A DNA stretch of 64,000 nt from Clostridia bacterium. Its GTDB lineage: Bacteria > Bacillota > Clostridia > Christensenellales > Aristaeellaceae. How positions within the stretch are numbered: position 1 is the first letter of the stretch; each line of letters opens with the position of its first letter. The DNA is taken from positions 1-64,000 of the forward strand of contig JAFWQA010000010.1 of assembly GCA_017509255.1 (NCBI GenBank), in the 5' to 3' direction. The notes below the pieces were generated by a model, which ran no database searches, was not told where the DNA came from, and saw nothing but the letters and a program-made list of their open reading frames with translations. Below are positions 1 to 8,063 of the stretch, piece after piece. The position numbers were made by a program, and so were the translations under genes.

Positions 1-81
1 CTTCCCTCGTTCCCCGATGGTACCTGGCTGGAGACGGCCCGGGAGATCAGGTCGCTGCCGGATTCCAATAAAGCCTGTTGA
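1..81 (+). CDS. possible 3' end of an unidentified gene
   Basis: Frame 1 is open from the window edge to a TGA at 79-81, and that stop lies inside the 5' arm of a strong intrinsic terminator. This is the usual arrangement for the end of a gene. The 26 residues left (ending in ...PDSNKAC) are too few to identify a family. The other two forward frames are also partly open here, so the choice of frame rests only on the terminator overlap. Confidence 0.3.
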   Translation, partial: LPSFPDGTWLETAREIRSLPDSNKAC

Positions 82-99
82 GAGATCAACAGGTTTTTT
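74..99 (+). terminator. intrinsic terminator
   Basis: Perfect 8-bp stem CCTGTTGA / TCAACAGG with a GAGA tetraloop (82-85), followed at once by six T (94-99). It ends transcription of whatever gene enters from the left edge. Confidence 0.9.
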
Positions 100-217
100 C
101 TTTACGTTTCAGGCACTGAAGAAGCCCTTCAGTATCCGCAATCTCAATCGGCGCAGCAGTCCCTGTCAGGGAGAACAGGACAATGAAGCCGGTTTTATCA
201 GCAACAGGTTTTTTCTT
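87..217 (+). repeat. 16-bp direct repeat copied from the terminator arm
   Basis: CAACAGGTTTTTTCTT occurs at 87-102 (3' arm and T-run of the terminator) and again at 202-217, just before the promoter of the next gene. CCTGT/ACAGG segments at 162-166 and 174-178 could pair with it. It may be a decayed second terminator. Confidence 0.5.
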
Positions 218-244
218 GCGTACGGGTAATGAAAAACATATAAT
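216..244 (+). promoter_or_regulatory. probable promoter of the metallophosphoesterase gene
   Basis: A consensus -10 TATAAT (239-244) lies 17 bp from a poor -35 TTGCGT (216-221). It sits 24 bp before the proposed start codon and after the left-edge terminator. Confidence 0.45.
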
Positions 245-267
245 AAAAGACAAGGAGAGTGAGATGT

Positions 268-1347
268 TTGAAACGGGAACAGAACAAGTATATTTTTGCT
301 CCTGTGGGAGGATATAAGACCCGCCGTCATATATTCCGGAATACTGTGCTGATTCTCCTGCCGATACTGATCGTTCTGGTCTTTGCATTGAATTTTGTGT
401 TTTTTCAGCAGCCGGTCCTGCGGAAGCTGAATCTGACTGTACTGAATCTGCCGGCTGATCTGGAGCAGTATTCCATTTTGCATCTGAGCGATCTTCACGG
501 GGCCGAATACGGAAAGGGCCAGAAGGCGATCGCCGCTGCTCTCGGAAGCATCAGGTATTCCTGTGTTGTCATGACGGGCGATATGCTCGGAGAGGATCAT
601 GACACGAAGCCGCTTCTGGAGCTTGTGGAGCTGATGCCGAAGGAGACGCCGAAGTACTACATCCCGGGCGATACGGATGGGGATTGGCTGGACGACAGGG
701 CGCACGGCACTCTGTCCATATATAAAGACTGGGCTACGGAGCTCCAGCAGGCCGGTATCATATTGCTGGACAGGCCGATATCCGAAACGCGCCAGAAAGG
801 GACCGTCTGGTTTGTACCGGAAGAACTGTATACGCTGGACCTGAAGGAAATGAGTGCTTCTTATACGGAGCAGCTGGACCGCCTGAACAAAAGAAGTGCT
901 TCCCTGACGCCGGATGACGCTGCCCGGAAACGGGTGGTGGAGTATGAACTGGAGCGTTATGAAAGCATCCGCGAAACAGTGAAGAGCTTCAAAGCGGAAG
1001 ATTTGCAGATCGTACTGACGCATACGCCGCTTTCTGAAAGCTACGTGGAAGAGATCTCGTCATGGACCGGGAAGGAGGACTTTTTTTCCCTGCGCTACGC
1101 GGGCCTGATCCTGGCGGGGCATTACAACGGCGGACAGTGGAGGCTGCCCGGTATCGGAGCTGTGTATGTGCCGGAACTCGGCTGGTTTCCGGAGGATGAG
1201 GAAATACAGGGGCTGAGCTATCCGAACGGGACGCCGCAGTATATCAGTCCGGGCCTCGGCTCGGATCCGCACTATGAGCATCAGCCCGGCCGGTTTTACA
1301 ACCAGCCGGTCATCACCCTGATCACCCTGAGCAGAAGAGCGTTCTGA
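268..1347 (+). CDS. membrane-anchored metallophosphoesterase, altered active site
   Basis: Calcineurin-like phosphoesterase of the YaeI/YkuE type, 359 aa. A TTG start at 268 is preferred because AAGGAG (252-257) is 10 nt upstream; the GTG at 259 is too close to it. One N-terminal membrane segment (about residues 25-47, LILLPILIVLVFALNFVFF) would place the enzyme domain outside the cell or on the membrane. Metal motifs seen: DLH (75-77), GD (104-105), a lone His in THTP (252). Two motifs are changed: the usual GNHD/E reads GDTD (134-137) and the usual GHTHGGQ reads GHYNGGQ (284-290). So the general-acid His and one metal ligand are replaced. First gene of an operon with the Cys-cluster protein and the methyltransferase. 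The fold call is firm; activity and substrate are not known. Confidence 0.85.
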   Translation: MKREQNKYIFAPVGGYKTRRHIFRNTVLILLPILIVLVFALNFVFFQQPVLRKLNLTVLNLPADLEQYSILHLSDLHGAEYGKGQKAIAAALGSIRYSCVVMTGDMLGEDHDTKPLLELVELMPKETPKYYIPGDTDGDWLDDRAHGTLSIYKDWATELQQAGIILLDRPISETRQKGTVWFVPEELYTLDLKEMSASYTEQLDRLNKRSASLTPDDAARKRVVEYELERYESIRETVKSFKAEDLQIVLTHTPLSESYVEEISSWTGKEDFFSLRYAGLILAGHYNGGQWRLPGIGAVYVPELGWFPEDEEIQGLSYPNGTPQYISPGLGSDPHYEHQPGRFYNQPVITLITLSRRAF

Positions 1348-1358
1348 CGGAATGGGAG

Positions 1359-1871
1359 GTGGCGGAAACGGATGCGGAACTGAATGCCGCGAGAATACTG
1401 CTTGAGAGGGTAACGCCTCTGAAAACGGACTGCGGCCGGTTTTGCGGAGCCAGGTGCTGCCGTTCTTCCGACGGAGAGGAAACGGGGATGCTCCTGTTTC
1501 CGGGCGAGGAAGAGGAATACCGGAATAAGCCGGAGTGGAGCATCCGGAAAGCCCGGCAGGGCTTGCTGCTGATCTGTCCCGGGGAGTGCCGGCGGGAGGA
1601 AAGGCCGCTGGCATGCAGGCTTTTTCCGCTGCTTCCCCTGATACGGAGCGCAGAGATCCGCGTGAGAACGGATCAGAGAGCGAGGGGGACCTGCCCGCTG
1701 GTAAAGCAGGGACTGCCGGCGTTTGATCCGGCGTTTATCCTGGCGGTGGAAGAGGCCGGAACGGTTCTGGCAGAGAACGGAAGGCAGCGCGCTTTCCTGG
1801 AAAGGTTAAGTGAGGAGCAGGACGAGCTGAGGGAACTGAGGAAAAGGCTGGGAGGTGGCGGAAGTGTATGA
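1359..1871 (+). CDS. YkgJ-like Cys-cluster (putative Zn/Fe-chelating) protein
   Basis: 170-aa protein with an N-terminal cysteine cluster CGRFCGARCC (Cys25, 29, 33, 34) and further cysteines in ICPGECR, LACRLFP and GTCPL, the pattern of the YkgJ/UPF0153 family that is thought to bind zinc or an iron-sulfur cluster. Biochemical role is unknown. The C-terminus is charged and probably helical. Start is uncertain: GTG at 1359 is the only nearby start codon in frame, but GGGAGG overlaps it, so the true start could be slightly different. It begins 11 nt after the metallophosphoesterase and overlaps the methyltransferase start by 8 nt, so the three are probably translated from one message. Confidence 0.75.
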   Translation: MAETDAELNAARILLERVTPLKTDCGRFCGARCCRSSDGEETGMLLFPGEEEEYRNKPEWSIRKARQGLLLICPGECRREERPLACRLFPLLPLIRSAEIRVRTDQRARGTCPLVKQGLPAFDPAFILAVEEAGTVLAENGRQRAFLERLSEEQDELRELRKRLGGGGSV

Positions 1872-3075
1872 GCAGGCAGCGGTCGGACGTGAGGTGTTCG
1901 GAAACGGGGAAAACATGCTGATCTGCGGAAACGTGATGAAACTGCCGGAGGAGATCCGCAGGCTTGCCGGAAAGGTGCAGTGCGTTTATCTGGATCCCCC
2001 GTTCATGACCGGCGAGAGATTCCGCCGGAAACGTCCTTACGGGGAAAAAGGCTGGAAAACCGGGGCGCCTACCCTGACGCTGCCGGCCTTTGAGGATCAC
2101 TATACGGATGAACGGGCGTATCTCCGCCTGCTGAAAAGGATGATCAATGCTTCCCGGGAGCTTCTCCGGGATACCGGGGTTTTTTATCTTCATCTGGACT
2201 GGAGAATGGCATCGCAGGCCCGTGCCCTGTGTGACAAGGCCTTCGGGAAAAGCCGTTTTCTCAATGAAATTGTCTGGGCTTATGAAAGCGGCGGCCGGGC
2301 CAGAAAATACTTCCCGCGGAAGCACGACGTAATCCTTTTTTATGCGAAAGGAGCCAGATATACCTTTGATCTGACAAAGGTTCCCCTGTCCAGAAAAGGA
2401 AACCGGCGGAACCATATGGCGAGAGGTGTGGACGAGGAAAACCGGAGCTTCTCCAGAATCATTTCAAACGGAAAAGAATACCGTTATTACGATGATGAAC
2501 CGGTATACCCGGGGGACGTCTGGACGGATATCGGATTTTTGCAGCAAAGGGATCCGGAACGGACCGGATATGCAACGCAGAAGCCCCTGGCCTTGCTGGA
2601 ACGGCTGCTTCTGCCGGTGACGGAACCGGGGGATCTGGTAGTGGATCTGTGCTGCGGAAGCGGAACGACACTGGAGGCGGCGCAGAATCTGGGCTGCAGA
2701 TTTGCCGGGCTGGATATCAGCCCGGAAACCGTGGCGGTTGCGCTGTCCAGGCTCAAACCCGAAAATCTGACTGTGGATTGTCCGTGTCGCCGGGATAAAG
2801 CGGTTCTGAAAACGGAATATAACGGGGGCCGTCTGGAGATCGGTGGCCTGGAGATCCCTGATTTCCCGGGAAAAGGGAGGATAGCGGACAATCTGGAAGG
2901 TTGGGATACGGGCCGCATTGAGAACGGTGTTTTCTTGGCGGACGGGTGCCGCAGGCGGTCATATCGGTATCCGGAACTGGTCCTTTCCCTGAAAATGAAG
3001 GAGGAAGAGCTGCCGGAGGCAATCATGACAACGGATGCGGCCGGGAACAGAAGAGTGTTTGAGCGGGCGAGGTAA
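1864..3075 (+). CDS. site-specific DNA methyltransferase (N4/N6 type)
   Basis: 403-aa amino-methyltransferase that would transfer a methyl group from S-adenosylmethionine to adenine N6 or cytosine N4. The catalytic motif IV DPPF is near the N-terminus (44-47) and the SAM-binding motif DLCCGSGTT is near the C-terminus (about 262-270), with the putative target-recognition region between them; this order is that of beta-class enzymes. GTG at 1864 is chosen over GTG at 1855 because GGGAGG (1850-1855) then sits 8 nt upstream. No restriction endonuclease or specificity subunit is next to it, so it looks like an orphan, perhaps epigenetic, enzyme. It lies directly before recA. Target sequence cannot be read from the gene. 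Confidence 0.88.
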   Translation: MYEQAAVGREVFGNGENMLICGNVMKLPEEIRRLAGKVQCVYLDPPFMTGERFRRKRPYGEKGWKTGAPTLTLPAFEDHYTDERAYLRLLKRMINASRELLRDTGVFYLHLDWRMASQARALCDKAFGKSRFLNEIVWAYESGGRARKYFPRKHDVILFYAKGARYTFDLTKVPLSRKGNRRNHMARGVDEENRSFSRIISNGKEYRYYDDEPVYPGDVWTDIGFLQQRDPERTGYATQKPLALLERLLLPVTEPGDLVVDLCCGSGTTLEAAQNLGCRFAGLDISPETVAVALSRLKPENLTVDCPCRRDKAVLKTEYNGGRLEIGGLEIPDFPGKGRIADNLEGWDTGRIENGVFLADGCRRRSYRYPELVLSLKMKEEELPEAIMTTDAAGNRRVFERAR

Positions 3076-3121
3076 AAAGACAAAAATTTTGTTCTTTTAA
3101 ACAAAAAATATGTCATTTCTA

Positions 3122-3150
3122 TTGCGCTTTAGGAATGGAAATGGTAAAAT
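3122..3150 (+). promoter_or_regulatory. recA promoter
   Basis: TTGCGC (3122-3127), 17-bp spacer, TAAAAT (3145-3150). An AT-rich inverted repeat TTTTGTT-N6-AACAAAA (3087-3106) lies just upstream. No GAACNNNNGTTC-type LexA box was seen, so SOS control is not evident. Confidence 0.7.
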
Positions 3151-3166
3151 GACGCTGATGGAAATA

Positions 3167-3182
3167 ACCGCCGTCAGGCGGT
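3167..3182 (+). other. hairpin in recA 5' leader
   Basis: ACCGCC-GTCA-GGCGGT, 6-bp stem, within the recA leader and without a T-run, so not a terminator. The 14-nt core CCGCCGTCAGGCGG is identical to the terminator core after scfA at 13605-13618. Confidence 0.5.
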
Positions 3183-3209
3183 ATCAATATTCAGAAAGGT
3201 TGATTGTGA

Positions 3210-4352
3210 ATGGCCACAAAGAAAGCGGCAAAGGCGGAGAAGACCACGGCTTCCTCCGGGAATGTTCAGGAAGAAAAATTAAGGGCGCTGGAGCATGCGC
3301 TGGCTGATCTGGACAAGCAGTTCGGCAAGGGCTCCGTGATGAAGCTCGGCAGCGATGCTGTGACCAGAGATATTCCCGTCATCTCCACCGGCTGCCTGAC
3401 TCTGGATTATGCGCTTGGCGTGGGAGGTATCCCCAGAGGACGCATCGTGGAGATCTACGGCCCTGAGTCCTCCGGCAAAACGACCGTGGCGCTGCATATT
3501 GTCGCGGAAGCACAGAAGGCCGGGGGGATCGCCGCGTTTGTGGATGCGGAGCATGCACTGGATCCGATGTATGCCAAAAAGCTGGGCGTCAATATAGAGG
3601 ATCTGTATGTGGCTCAGCCCGATACCGGCGAACAGGCGCTGGAGATCACAGAGGCCCTGGTTCGCAGCGGCGCGCTGGACGTGGTGGTTATCGACTCGGT
3701 CGCTGCGCTGGTGCCCAAGGCGGAAATCGACGGCGAAATGGGCGATTCCTTTGTAGGCCTGCAGGCCCGGCTGATGAGCCAGGCGCTGAGAAAGCTGACC
3801 GGCATTATCAACAAAACAGGATGTGTGGCCGTGTTTATTAACCAGCTGCGTGAAAAGGTCGGCGTGATGTACGGAAATCCGGAAACCACCCCTGGCGGCC
3901 GCGCACTGAAATTCTATTCCTCTGTCCGGCTGGATGTCCGCCGCGGAGAACAGCTGAAGAACGGATCGGACGTAGTGGGCAACCGGACCAAGGTCAAGGT
4001 GGTCAAAAACAAGGTGGCGCCGCCCTTCCGCGTGGCAGAATTCGATATCGTATATGGCGAAGGCATCAGCACCGAGGGAACTCTGCTTGATATGGCTGTG
4101 GAACGCGACATCATCCATAAGAGCGGTGCGTTCTTCTCCTACAAGGATCAGCGTCTGGCTCAGGGCCGGGACAACGCCCGTATTTACCTGAAGGAGCATC
4201 CGGAGCTGGCTGCGGAAATTGACGGTATTCTGCGCAAGGAGCTGTTTACTCCCAAGGATATTACGGCAGAGGATCAGGCTGCGATTGCGGCTCAGGCGGA
4301 TGAAGAAGAAGACGATCTGGCTCTGCTGGAGGAGGATCTGGGCGAGGAATGA
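3210..4352 (+). CDS. recA: recombinase RecA
   Basis: 380-aa DNA-dependent ATPase that forms filaments on single-stranded DNA for homologous recombination and triggers LexA self-cleavage. Walker A GPESSGKT (84-91), the [11 protein letters not shown]alker B region, the L2 loop region with [16 protein letters not shown], and a strongly acidic C-terminal tail ([16 protein letters not shown]) are all present. Length is slightly above the usual 340-360 aa because of a Lys/Ala-rich N-terminal extension of about 20 residues. ATG at 3210 has AAAGG upstream. Single-gene transcript: own promoter before, terminator at 4385-4407 after. Confidence 0.98.
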   Translation: MATKKAAKAEKTTASSGNVQEEKLRALEHALADLDKQFGKGSVMKLGSDAVTRDIPVISTGCLTLDYALGVGGIPRGRIVEIYGPESSGKTTVALHIVAEAQKAGGIAAFVDAEHALDPMYAKKLGVNIEDLYVAQPDTGEQALEITEALVRSGALDVVVIDSVAALVPKAEIDGEMGDSFVGLQARLMSQALRKLTGIINKTGCVAVFINQLREKVGVMYGNPETTPGGRALKFYSSVRLDVRRGEQLKNGSDVVGNRTKVKVVKNKVAPPFRVAEFDIVYGEGISTEGTLLDMAVERDIIHKSGAFFSYKDQRLAQGRDNARIYLKEHPELAAEIDGILRKELFTPKDITAEDQAAIAAQADEEEDDLALLEEDLGEE

Positions 4353-4384
4353 CCGGCCCCTTCAGATGACCGGGACGCTTTAAG

Positions 4385-4407
4385 GCGGGCAGAAATGCCC
4401 GCTTTTT
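4385..4407 (+). terminator. recA terminator
   Basis: GCGGGCA-GAAA-TGCCCGC perfect 7-bp stem with GNRA-type loop, followed by five T (4403-4407). Confidence 0.9.
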
Positions 4408-4420
4408 CCATGACGCCTTG

Positions 4421-4447
4421 TTAGCACTCTTTTTCGATGAGTGCTAA
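4421..4447 (+). promoter_or_regulatory. CIRCE element (HrcA operator) upstream of htpG
   Basis: TTAGCACTC (4421-4429), 9 nt, GAGTGCTAA (4439-4447): an exact match to the canonical CIRCE inverted repeat bound by the heat-shock repressor HrcA. It ends 7 bp before the -35 box of the htpG promoter, so it could block polymerase binding, or a second promoter may overlap it. hrcA itself is not in the window. Confidence 0.97.
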
Positions 4448-4454
4448 ATTTTTC

Positions 4455-4483
4455 TTGCAATTCCCGATCCCGGGTGTTACAAT
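4455..4483 (+). promoter_or_regulatory. htpG promoter
   Basis: TTGCAA (4455-4460), 17-bp spacer, TACAAT (4478-4483), directly downstream of the CIRCE element. Confidence 0.75.
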
Positions 4484-4541
4484 CTTACTGAAAAAACAAA
4501 ACCGCTCTCAGCGAACGGACGATTCAGGAGGTTGTTTTTTT

Positions 4542-6446
4542 ATGGCGATTGAAAAGCAAAACGGCAGTGTTTCCATAGATGCGCAGAATATCATGCCGGT
4601 GATCAAACGCTGGCTTTACTCGGATAAGGACATTTTCCTCCGGGAAGCGGTGTCCAACGCCTGCGACGCGATTACGAAATTCCGTATGCTGAAGCCCGGC
4701 ACGGAAGAGGCCATGTCAGTGACGGTTGCGGTGGACAAGAAAAAGAAGACGGTCCGCATCTCCGATACCGGTATCGGCATGACGGCGGATGAGGTCAGCC
4801 GGTATATCAATCAGGTTGCGTTTTCCGGCGCGGCGGAATTCATGAAAAAGTTCGAAGGAGAAAAGCCGGAAGAAAAGAACGACATCATCGGACACTTCGG
4901 CCTGGGTTTCTATTCCGTTTTCATGGTCAGTGAAAAGGTGGAGATCGAGACTCTTAGCTGTGAAGAGGGCGCGGAACCGGTCCACTGGGTGTCTGAGGAC
5001 GGCATGAATTTTGAGATCAGCGAAGGCAGCCGTACGGCACACGGAACGGATATCATTCTGCATATTTCCAAGGAGGAAAAGGAATTCCTGGAAATGTACC
5101 GGATCCGCGAGGTTCTGGGACGGTACTGCGGGTATATGTCCTATCCGATCATGCTGGAGGATGAGAACGCGAAGCCCGTGGAGAAGGAAGTTCCGGTCGG
5201 TGATGAAAAGAATGAAGACGGGACCCCGAAGACCGAAAAGGTGATGGAGCTGCCGAAGCCCCAGCAGATCAACGATACGGATCCCCTGTGGCTGCGCAAG
5301 CCGGCGGACTGCAAGGAAGAGGATTACAAGGCATTCTATCATAAGGTCTTTACGGATTTTGACGATCCGCTGTTCTGGATCCATCTGAATGTGGACTATC
5401 CGTTTAACCTGAAGGGGATTCTGTTCTTCCCGAAGCTGAAAAACGATTTCGGCACCCATGAAGGGCAGATCAAGCTGTTTGCCGGCCAGGTCTTTGTGGC
5501 GGACAATATCAAGGAAGTCATTCCGGAATTCCTGATGCTGCTCCGCGGCGTGATCGACTGTCCCGATCTTCCGCTCAACGTCAGCCGTTCCTTCCTGCAG
5601 AATGACGGATATGTCAAAAAGATCAGCACGCATATTACCAAGAAGGTGGCGGACAAGCTCAACTCCCTGATGAAGAAGGAACGGGAGACCTATGAGGGCT
5701 ACTGGGACGATATCGCTCCCTTTGTCAAATACGGCTGCATCAAGGACAGCAAGTTCTTTGAGCAGGTGAAGGGTTCTCTTCTGCTGAAGAAGACGGACGG
5801 AAAGTATTCTACGCTGGAAGAATACAGGACGGCTAATTTTGAGAAGACGGACAAAAAGGTCTACTATACCAATGATGAAAAGCGCCAGGCAGCATCGGTC
5901 AAGCTCTATACGGACCGGGGCATTGAGGTGGCTGTCATGAATACGCTGATCGACGGGAACTTCATGTCCTTCCTGGAATACCAGGGTAAGGAGGAGGACC
6001 GGATCGCCTTCGCGCGTGTGGACGCGGACATTGACGGCCTGAAGGAGGAATCCGAGGAAGGAAAGGATCTGGATGCCGGAAAGCTGCAGGAGATGTTCCG
6101 CAAGGCTCTGGGCAAAGATGATCTGGAAGTGAAGCTGGAAGCGCTCAGCGATCCGGATATGACGGCAATGGTCACGGAAGACGAACAGATGCGTCGCTAC
6201 AAGGAGATGAGCCGGCTCTACGGAGAAAGCTTCCCGATCCCGGATCGCTTCACGCTGGTGCTGAACCGGAGGAACGGGACTGTACAGGCTTTGGCGGAGA
6301 AGGATCCGGAGGAGGATAACACGAAAATGCTCTGCGCGCAGGTTTATGACCTTGCGCGGATGGCTGCTCAGCCGCTGGAAGCGGAAGAGATCACCGCTTT
6401 CCTGGAAAGAAGCAGAAAAATCCTCGGTATGGTCGCCGGGAAATAA
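4542..6446 (+). CDS. htpG: molecular chaperone HtpG (Hsp90)
   Basis: 634-aa cytosolic Hsp90-family ATPase chaperone. The N-terminal GHKL ATPase is recognised by LREAVSNACDA (usual SNASDA), SDTGIGMT and GHFGLGFYSVFMV; middle and C-terminal dimerisation domains follow at normal family length. Reading is open further upstream, but ATG 4542 is the start: AGGAGG (4526-4531) is 10 nt before it, and the conserved domain begins there; an earlier start at 4437 would lie inside the CIRCE element. Control by HrcA through CIRCE is inferred from the operator; in Bacillus subtilis htpG is not a CIRCE gene. The gene converges on recO with a shared terminator. Confidence 0.97.
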   Translation: MAIEKQNGSVSIDAQNIMPVIKRWLYSDKDIFLREAVSNACDAITKFRMLKPGTEEAMSVTVAVDKKKKTVRISDTGIGMTADEVSRYINQVAFSGAAEFMKKFEGEKPEEKNDIIGHFGLGFYSVFMVSEKVEIETLSCEEGAEPVHWVSEDGMNFEISEGSRTAHGTDIILHISKEEKEFLEMYRIREVLGRYCGYMSYPIMLEDENAKPVEKEVPVGDEKNEDGTPKTEKVMELPKPQQINDTDPLWLRKPADCKEEDYKAFYHKVFTDFDDPLFWIHLNVDYPFNLKGILFFPKLKNDFGTHEGQIKLFAGQVFVADNIKEVIPEFLMLLRGVIDCPDLPLNVSRSFLQNDGYVKKISTHITKKVADKLNSLMKKERETYEGYWDDIAPFVKYGCIKDSKFFEQVKGSLLLKKTDGKYSTLEEYRTANFEKTDKKVYYTNDEKRQAASVKLYTDRGIEVAVMNTLIDGNFMSFLEYQGKEEDRIAFARVDADIDGLKEESEEGKDLDAGKLQEMFRKALGKDDLEVKLEALSDPDMTAMVTEDEQMRRYKEMSRLYGESFPIPDRFTLVLNRRNGTVQALAEKDPEEDNTKMLCAQVYDLARMAAQPLEAEEITAFLERSRKILGMVAGK

Positions 6447-6447
6447 C

Positions 6448-6481
6448 AAAACCGCCGCTGTTGAGAAACAGCGGCGGTTTT
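6448..6481. terminator. bidirectional terminator between htpG and recO
   Basis: 15-bp stem (6448-6462 with 6467-6481), loop GAGA. The arm begins AAAA and ends TTTT, so it works for htpG on + and recO on -. Confidence 0.92.
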
Positions 6482-6490
6482 GTTTGGCGT

Positions 6491-7222
6491 TCAGTCCTCC
6501 GGAAGGAGCATGGCGCTCCGGATCTTCCGTCCCAGACGGGATTCCACAAAGGAACGGAGTACAGGGAACGGGGCATGGGCGTCGGGGGTGTTGATCCAGG
6601 AAGCAGAGCCGGAGGAAATGGCCCGGTGCAGCCAGCGGACACGGTCTGCCGGGAGGAGCGTCTGCTTCCTTCCGGTATGGCAGTCGGCGCAGCAAAGGCC
6701 GCCCTCTTCATTGTCAAAAAAGAGAGGACCGTCCTCCGACAGCTTTGTGCCGCAGAAAACGCAGTGATGCAGCCGGGGACGGAAGCCCTCACAGACGGAG
6801 AAATGGAGAAGAAAGCCGGCGAGAAGCGGCTTCCATTCCTGATTGGAAAAGGTCAGGCGGGAAAGCGTGTGGAGAAGAAGCATAAAAAGCTCCTGGCGTT
6901 CCTGCTCAGGTTCGATCACGGCTTCCGTCAGATTCAGAAGGTAGATGCCGCAGGTCAGGCGGGTGTAGTCGTTCCGCAGCGGATAGAATGTCTCGATCAG
7001 CCGGACGGAGGTCACGGTGGTATGCCCTCCGGATTCATACAGCATATAATCGCCCAGCGCAAAAAGCTCTCCGGCGTTCAGATTGTGGGATTTCGGCTTG
7101 CGGCAGTTCCGGATGACGGCATCGATGCGTCCCCGGGAAGGACTCAGCAGCGTGACCATCCGGTCATTATCCCGATAATCGGCATGACGCAGCACGATAG
7201 CGGTGTTTTCAGTCTGGATCAT
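6491..7222 (-). CDS. recO: DNA repair protein RecO
   Basis: 243-aa partner of RecF/RecR that loads RecA onto SSB-coated gaps. Order: N-terminal OB fold (TENTAIVLRHADYRDNDRMV), helical domain, then a four-Cys zinc site CVFC...CADC. The frame stays open upstream, but ATG at 7222 is chosen: GGAGG is 5 nt before it and the family starts here (MIQTENTAIVL). Its stop lies next to the bidirectional terminator. The gene stands alone; the promoter is not obvious in the 244-bp divergent gap before the sigma factor. Confidence 0.93.
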   Translation of the reverse strand: MIQTENTAIVLRHADYRDNDRMVTLLSPSRGRIDAVIRNCRKPKSHNLNAGELFALGDYMLYESGGHTTVTSVRLIETFYPLRNDYTRLTCGIYLLNLTEAVIEPEQERQELFMLLLHTLSRLTFSNQEWKPLLAGFLLHFSVCEGFRPRLHHCVFCGTKLSEDGPLFFDNEEGGLCCADCHTGRKQTLLPADRVRWLHRAISSGSASWINTPDAHAPFPVLRSFVESRLGRKIRSAMLLPED

Positions 7223-7343
7223 GGCAGCCTCCGTCAGATGCTGTTTTTTGATTGAAATCCGGAAACAGCCTTCTTTTACGGAAGGCCGGGAAGAAACCGG
7301 ATCCGTACACGGCATTTTGCCGTCCGTTCCGGGAAAAACCCAA

Positions 7344-7372
7344 TTGGCATCAAGCTGGAGTTATGTTATCAT
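7344..7372 (+). promoter_or_regulatory. promoter of ECF sigma factor gene
   Basis: TTGGCA (7344-7349), 17-bp spacer, TATCAT (7367-7372) with an upstream TG (extended -10). This is a sigma-A type site; I saw no GAAC/CGT-type ECF autoregulatory promoter. Confidence 0.65.
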
Positions 7373-7466
7373 GAAAACCGCAGGAAATCAATCAATCCGG
7401 CGGCCCTCCTTTCCCGCAGATCCGTGACGGAAAGGAGAAAAGCCGGAACAGAGAGGAGCGGGCTCT

Positions 7467-8063
7467 TTGGATGAACTGCTTCTGAAGCGCGCACAGCAGG
7501 ACGATCCGGACGCGTTTGAGCAGCTGATGACCGGACTGGAACAGATGGTGTGGCGTGTATGCTGGCACTATACCGGAAACAGGGAGGATGCATCGGACTG
7601 CGGCCAGGAAACGATGGTCAAGGTATGGAAAAACCTGAAGGCCTATCGGGGAGAGTGCGCGTTCGAAACCTGGGTGTACCGCATCGCGGCCAACTGCTGC
7701 ATGGATTTTCTCCGAAAAAGGAAAAGGGAAAAGAGTGTATCGCTGGAACCCCTGAAGGACGAGGGCTTTGATCCGCCGGACGAGTCCCCCGGAACGGAGG
7801 AGTCGGCCGTGATCCGGGACGAGCATGCCCGGCTGCGCGAGGCAATTGCCGGCTTGCCGGAGGAACAGCGTGACATACTGGTTATGACGCAGCTGGAAGG
7901 ACGGTCATACGAGGAAACCGCCCGGCTGCTCCGGATCTCGGAGGGTACGGTCAAAAGCAGGTTGAACCGGGCCCGGGAAAAGCTTCGGGAGATTATATCC
8001 GGGGAACGGGAACTTTCCGGCCCCGCCAGCGTCCAAAAGAGTGAAAGGAGGGCCCGGCGATGA
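7467..8063 (+). CDS. ECF-type RNA polymerase sigma factor
   Basis: 198-aa group IV sigma factor of the SigW/RpoE kind. Region 2 is seen at QETMVKVWKNLKAYRGECAF and WVYRIAANCCMDFLRKRKR (-10 recognition), region 4 at LPEEQRDILVMTQLEGRSYEE followed by ARLLRISEGTVKSRLNRARE (helix-turn-helix for the -35). Linker between them is acidic/proline-rich. TTG start at 7467 with GAGGAG (7453-7458) 8 nt upstream. Overlaps the next gene by ATGA, the normal coupling of sigma and anti-sigma factors. Regulon and inducing signal are unknown. Confidence 0.93.
   Translation: MDELLLKRAQQDDPDAFEQLMTGLEQMVWRVCWHYTGNREDASDCGQETMVKVWKNLKAYRGECAFETWVYRIAANCCMDFLRKRKREKSVSLEPLKDEGFDPPDESPGTEESAVIRDEHARLREAIAGLPEEQRDILVMTQLEGRSYEETARLLRISEGTVKSRLNRAREKLREIISGERELSGPASVQKSERRARR

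Noticed and set aside
1864..3075. Complete restriction-modification system
   Set aside because: No endonuclease or specificity gene is next to the methyltransferase; neighbours are a Cys-cluster protein and recA.
3076..3121. LexA/Cheo box before recA
   Set aside because: The AT-rich inverted repeat TTTTGTT-N6-AACAAAA does not match the Gram-positive LexA consensus GAACNNNNGTTC.
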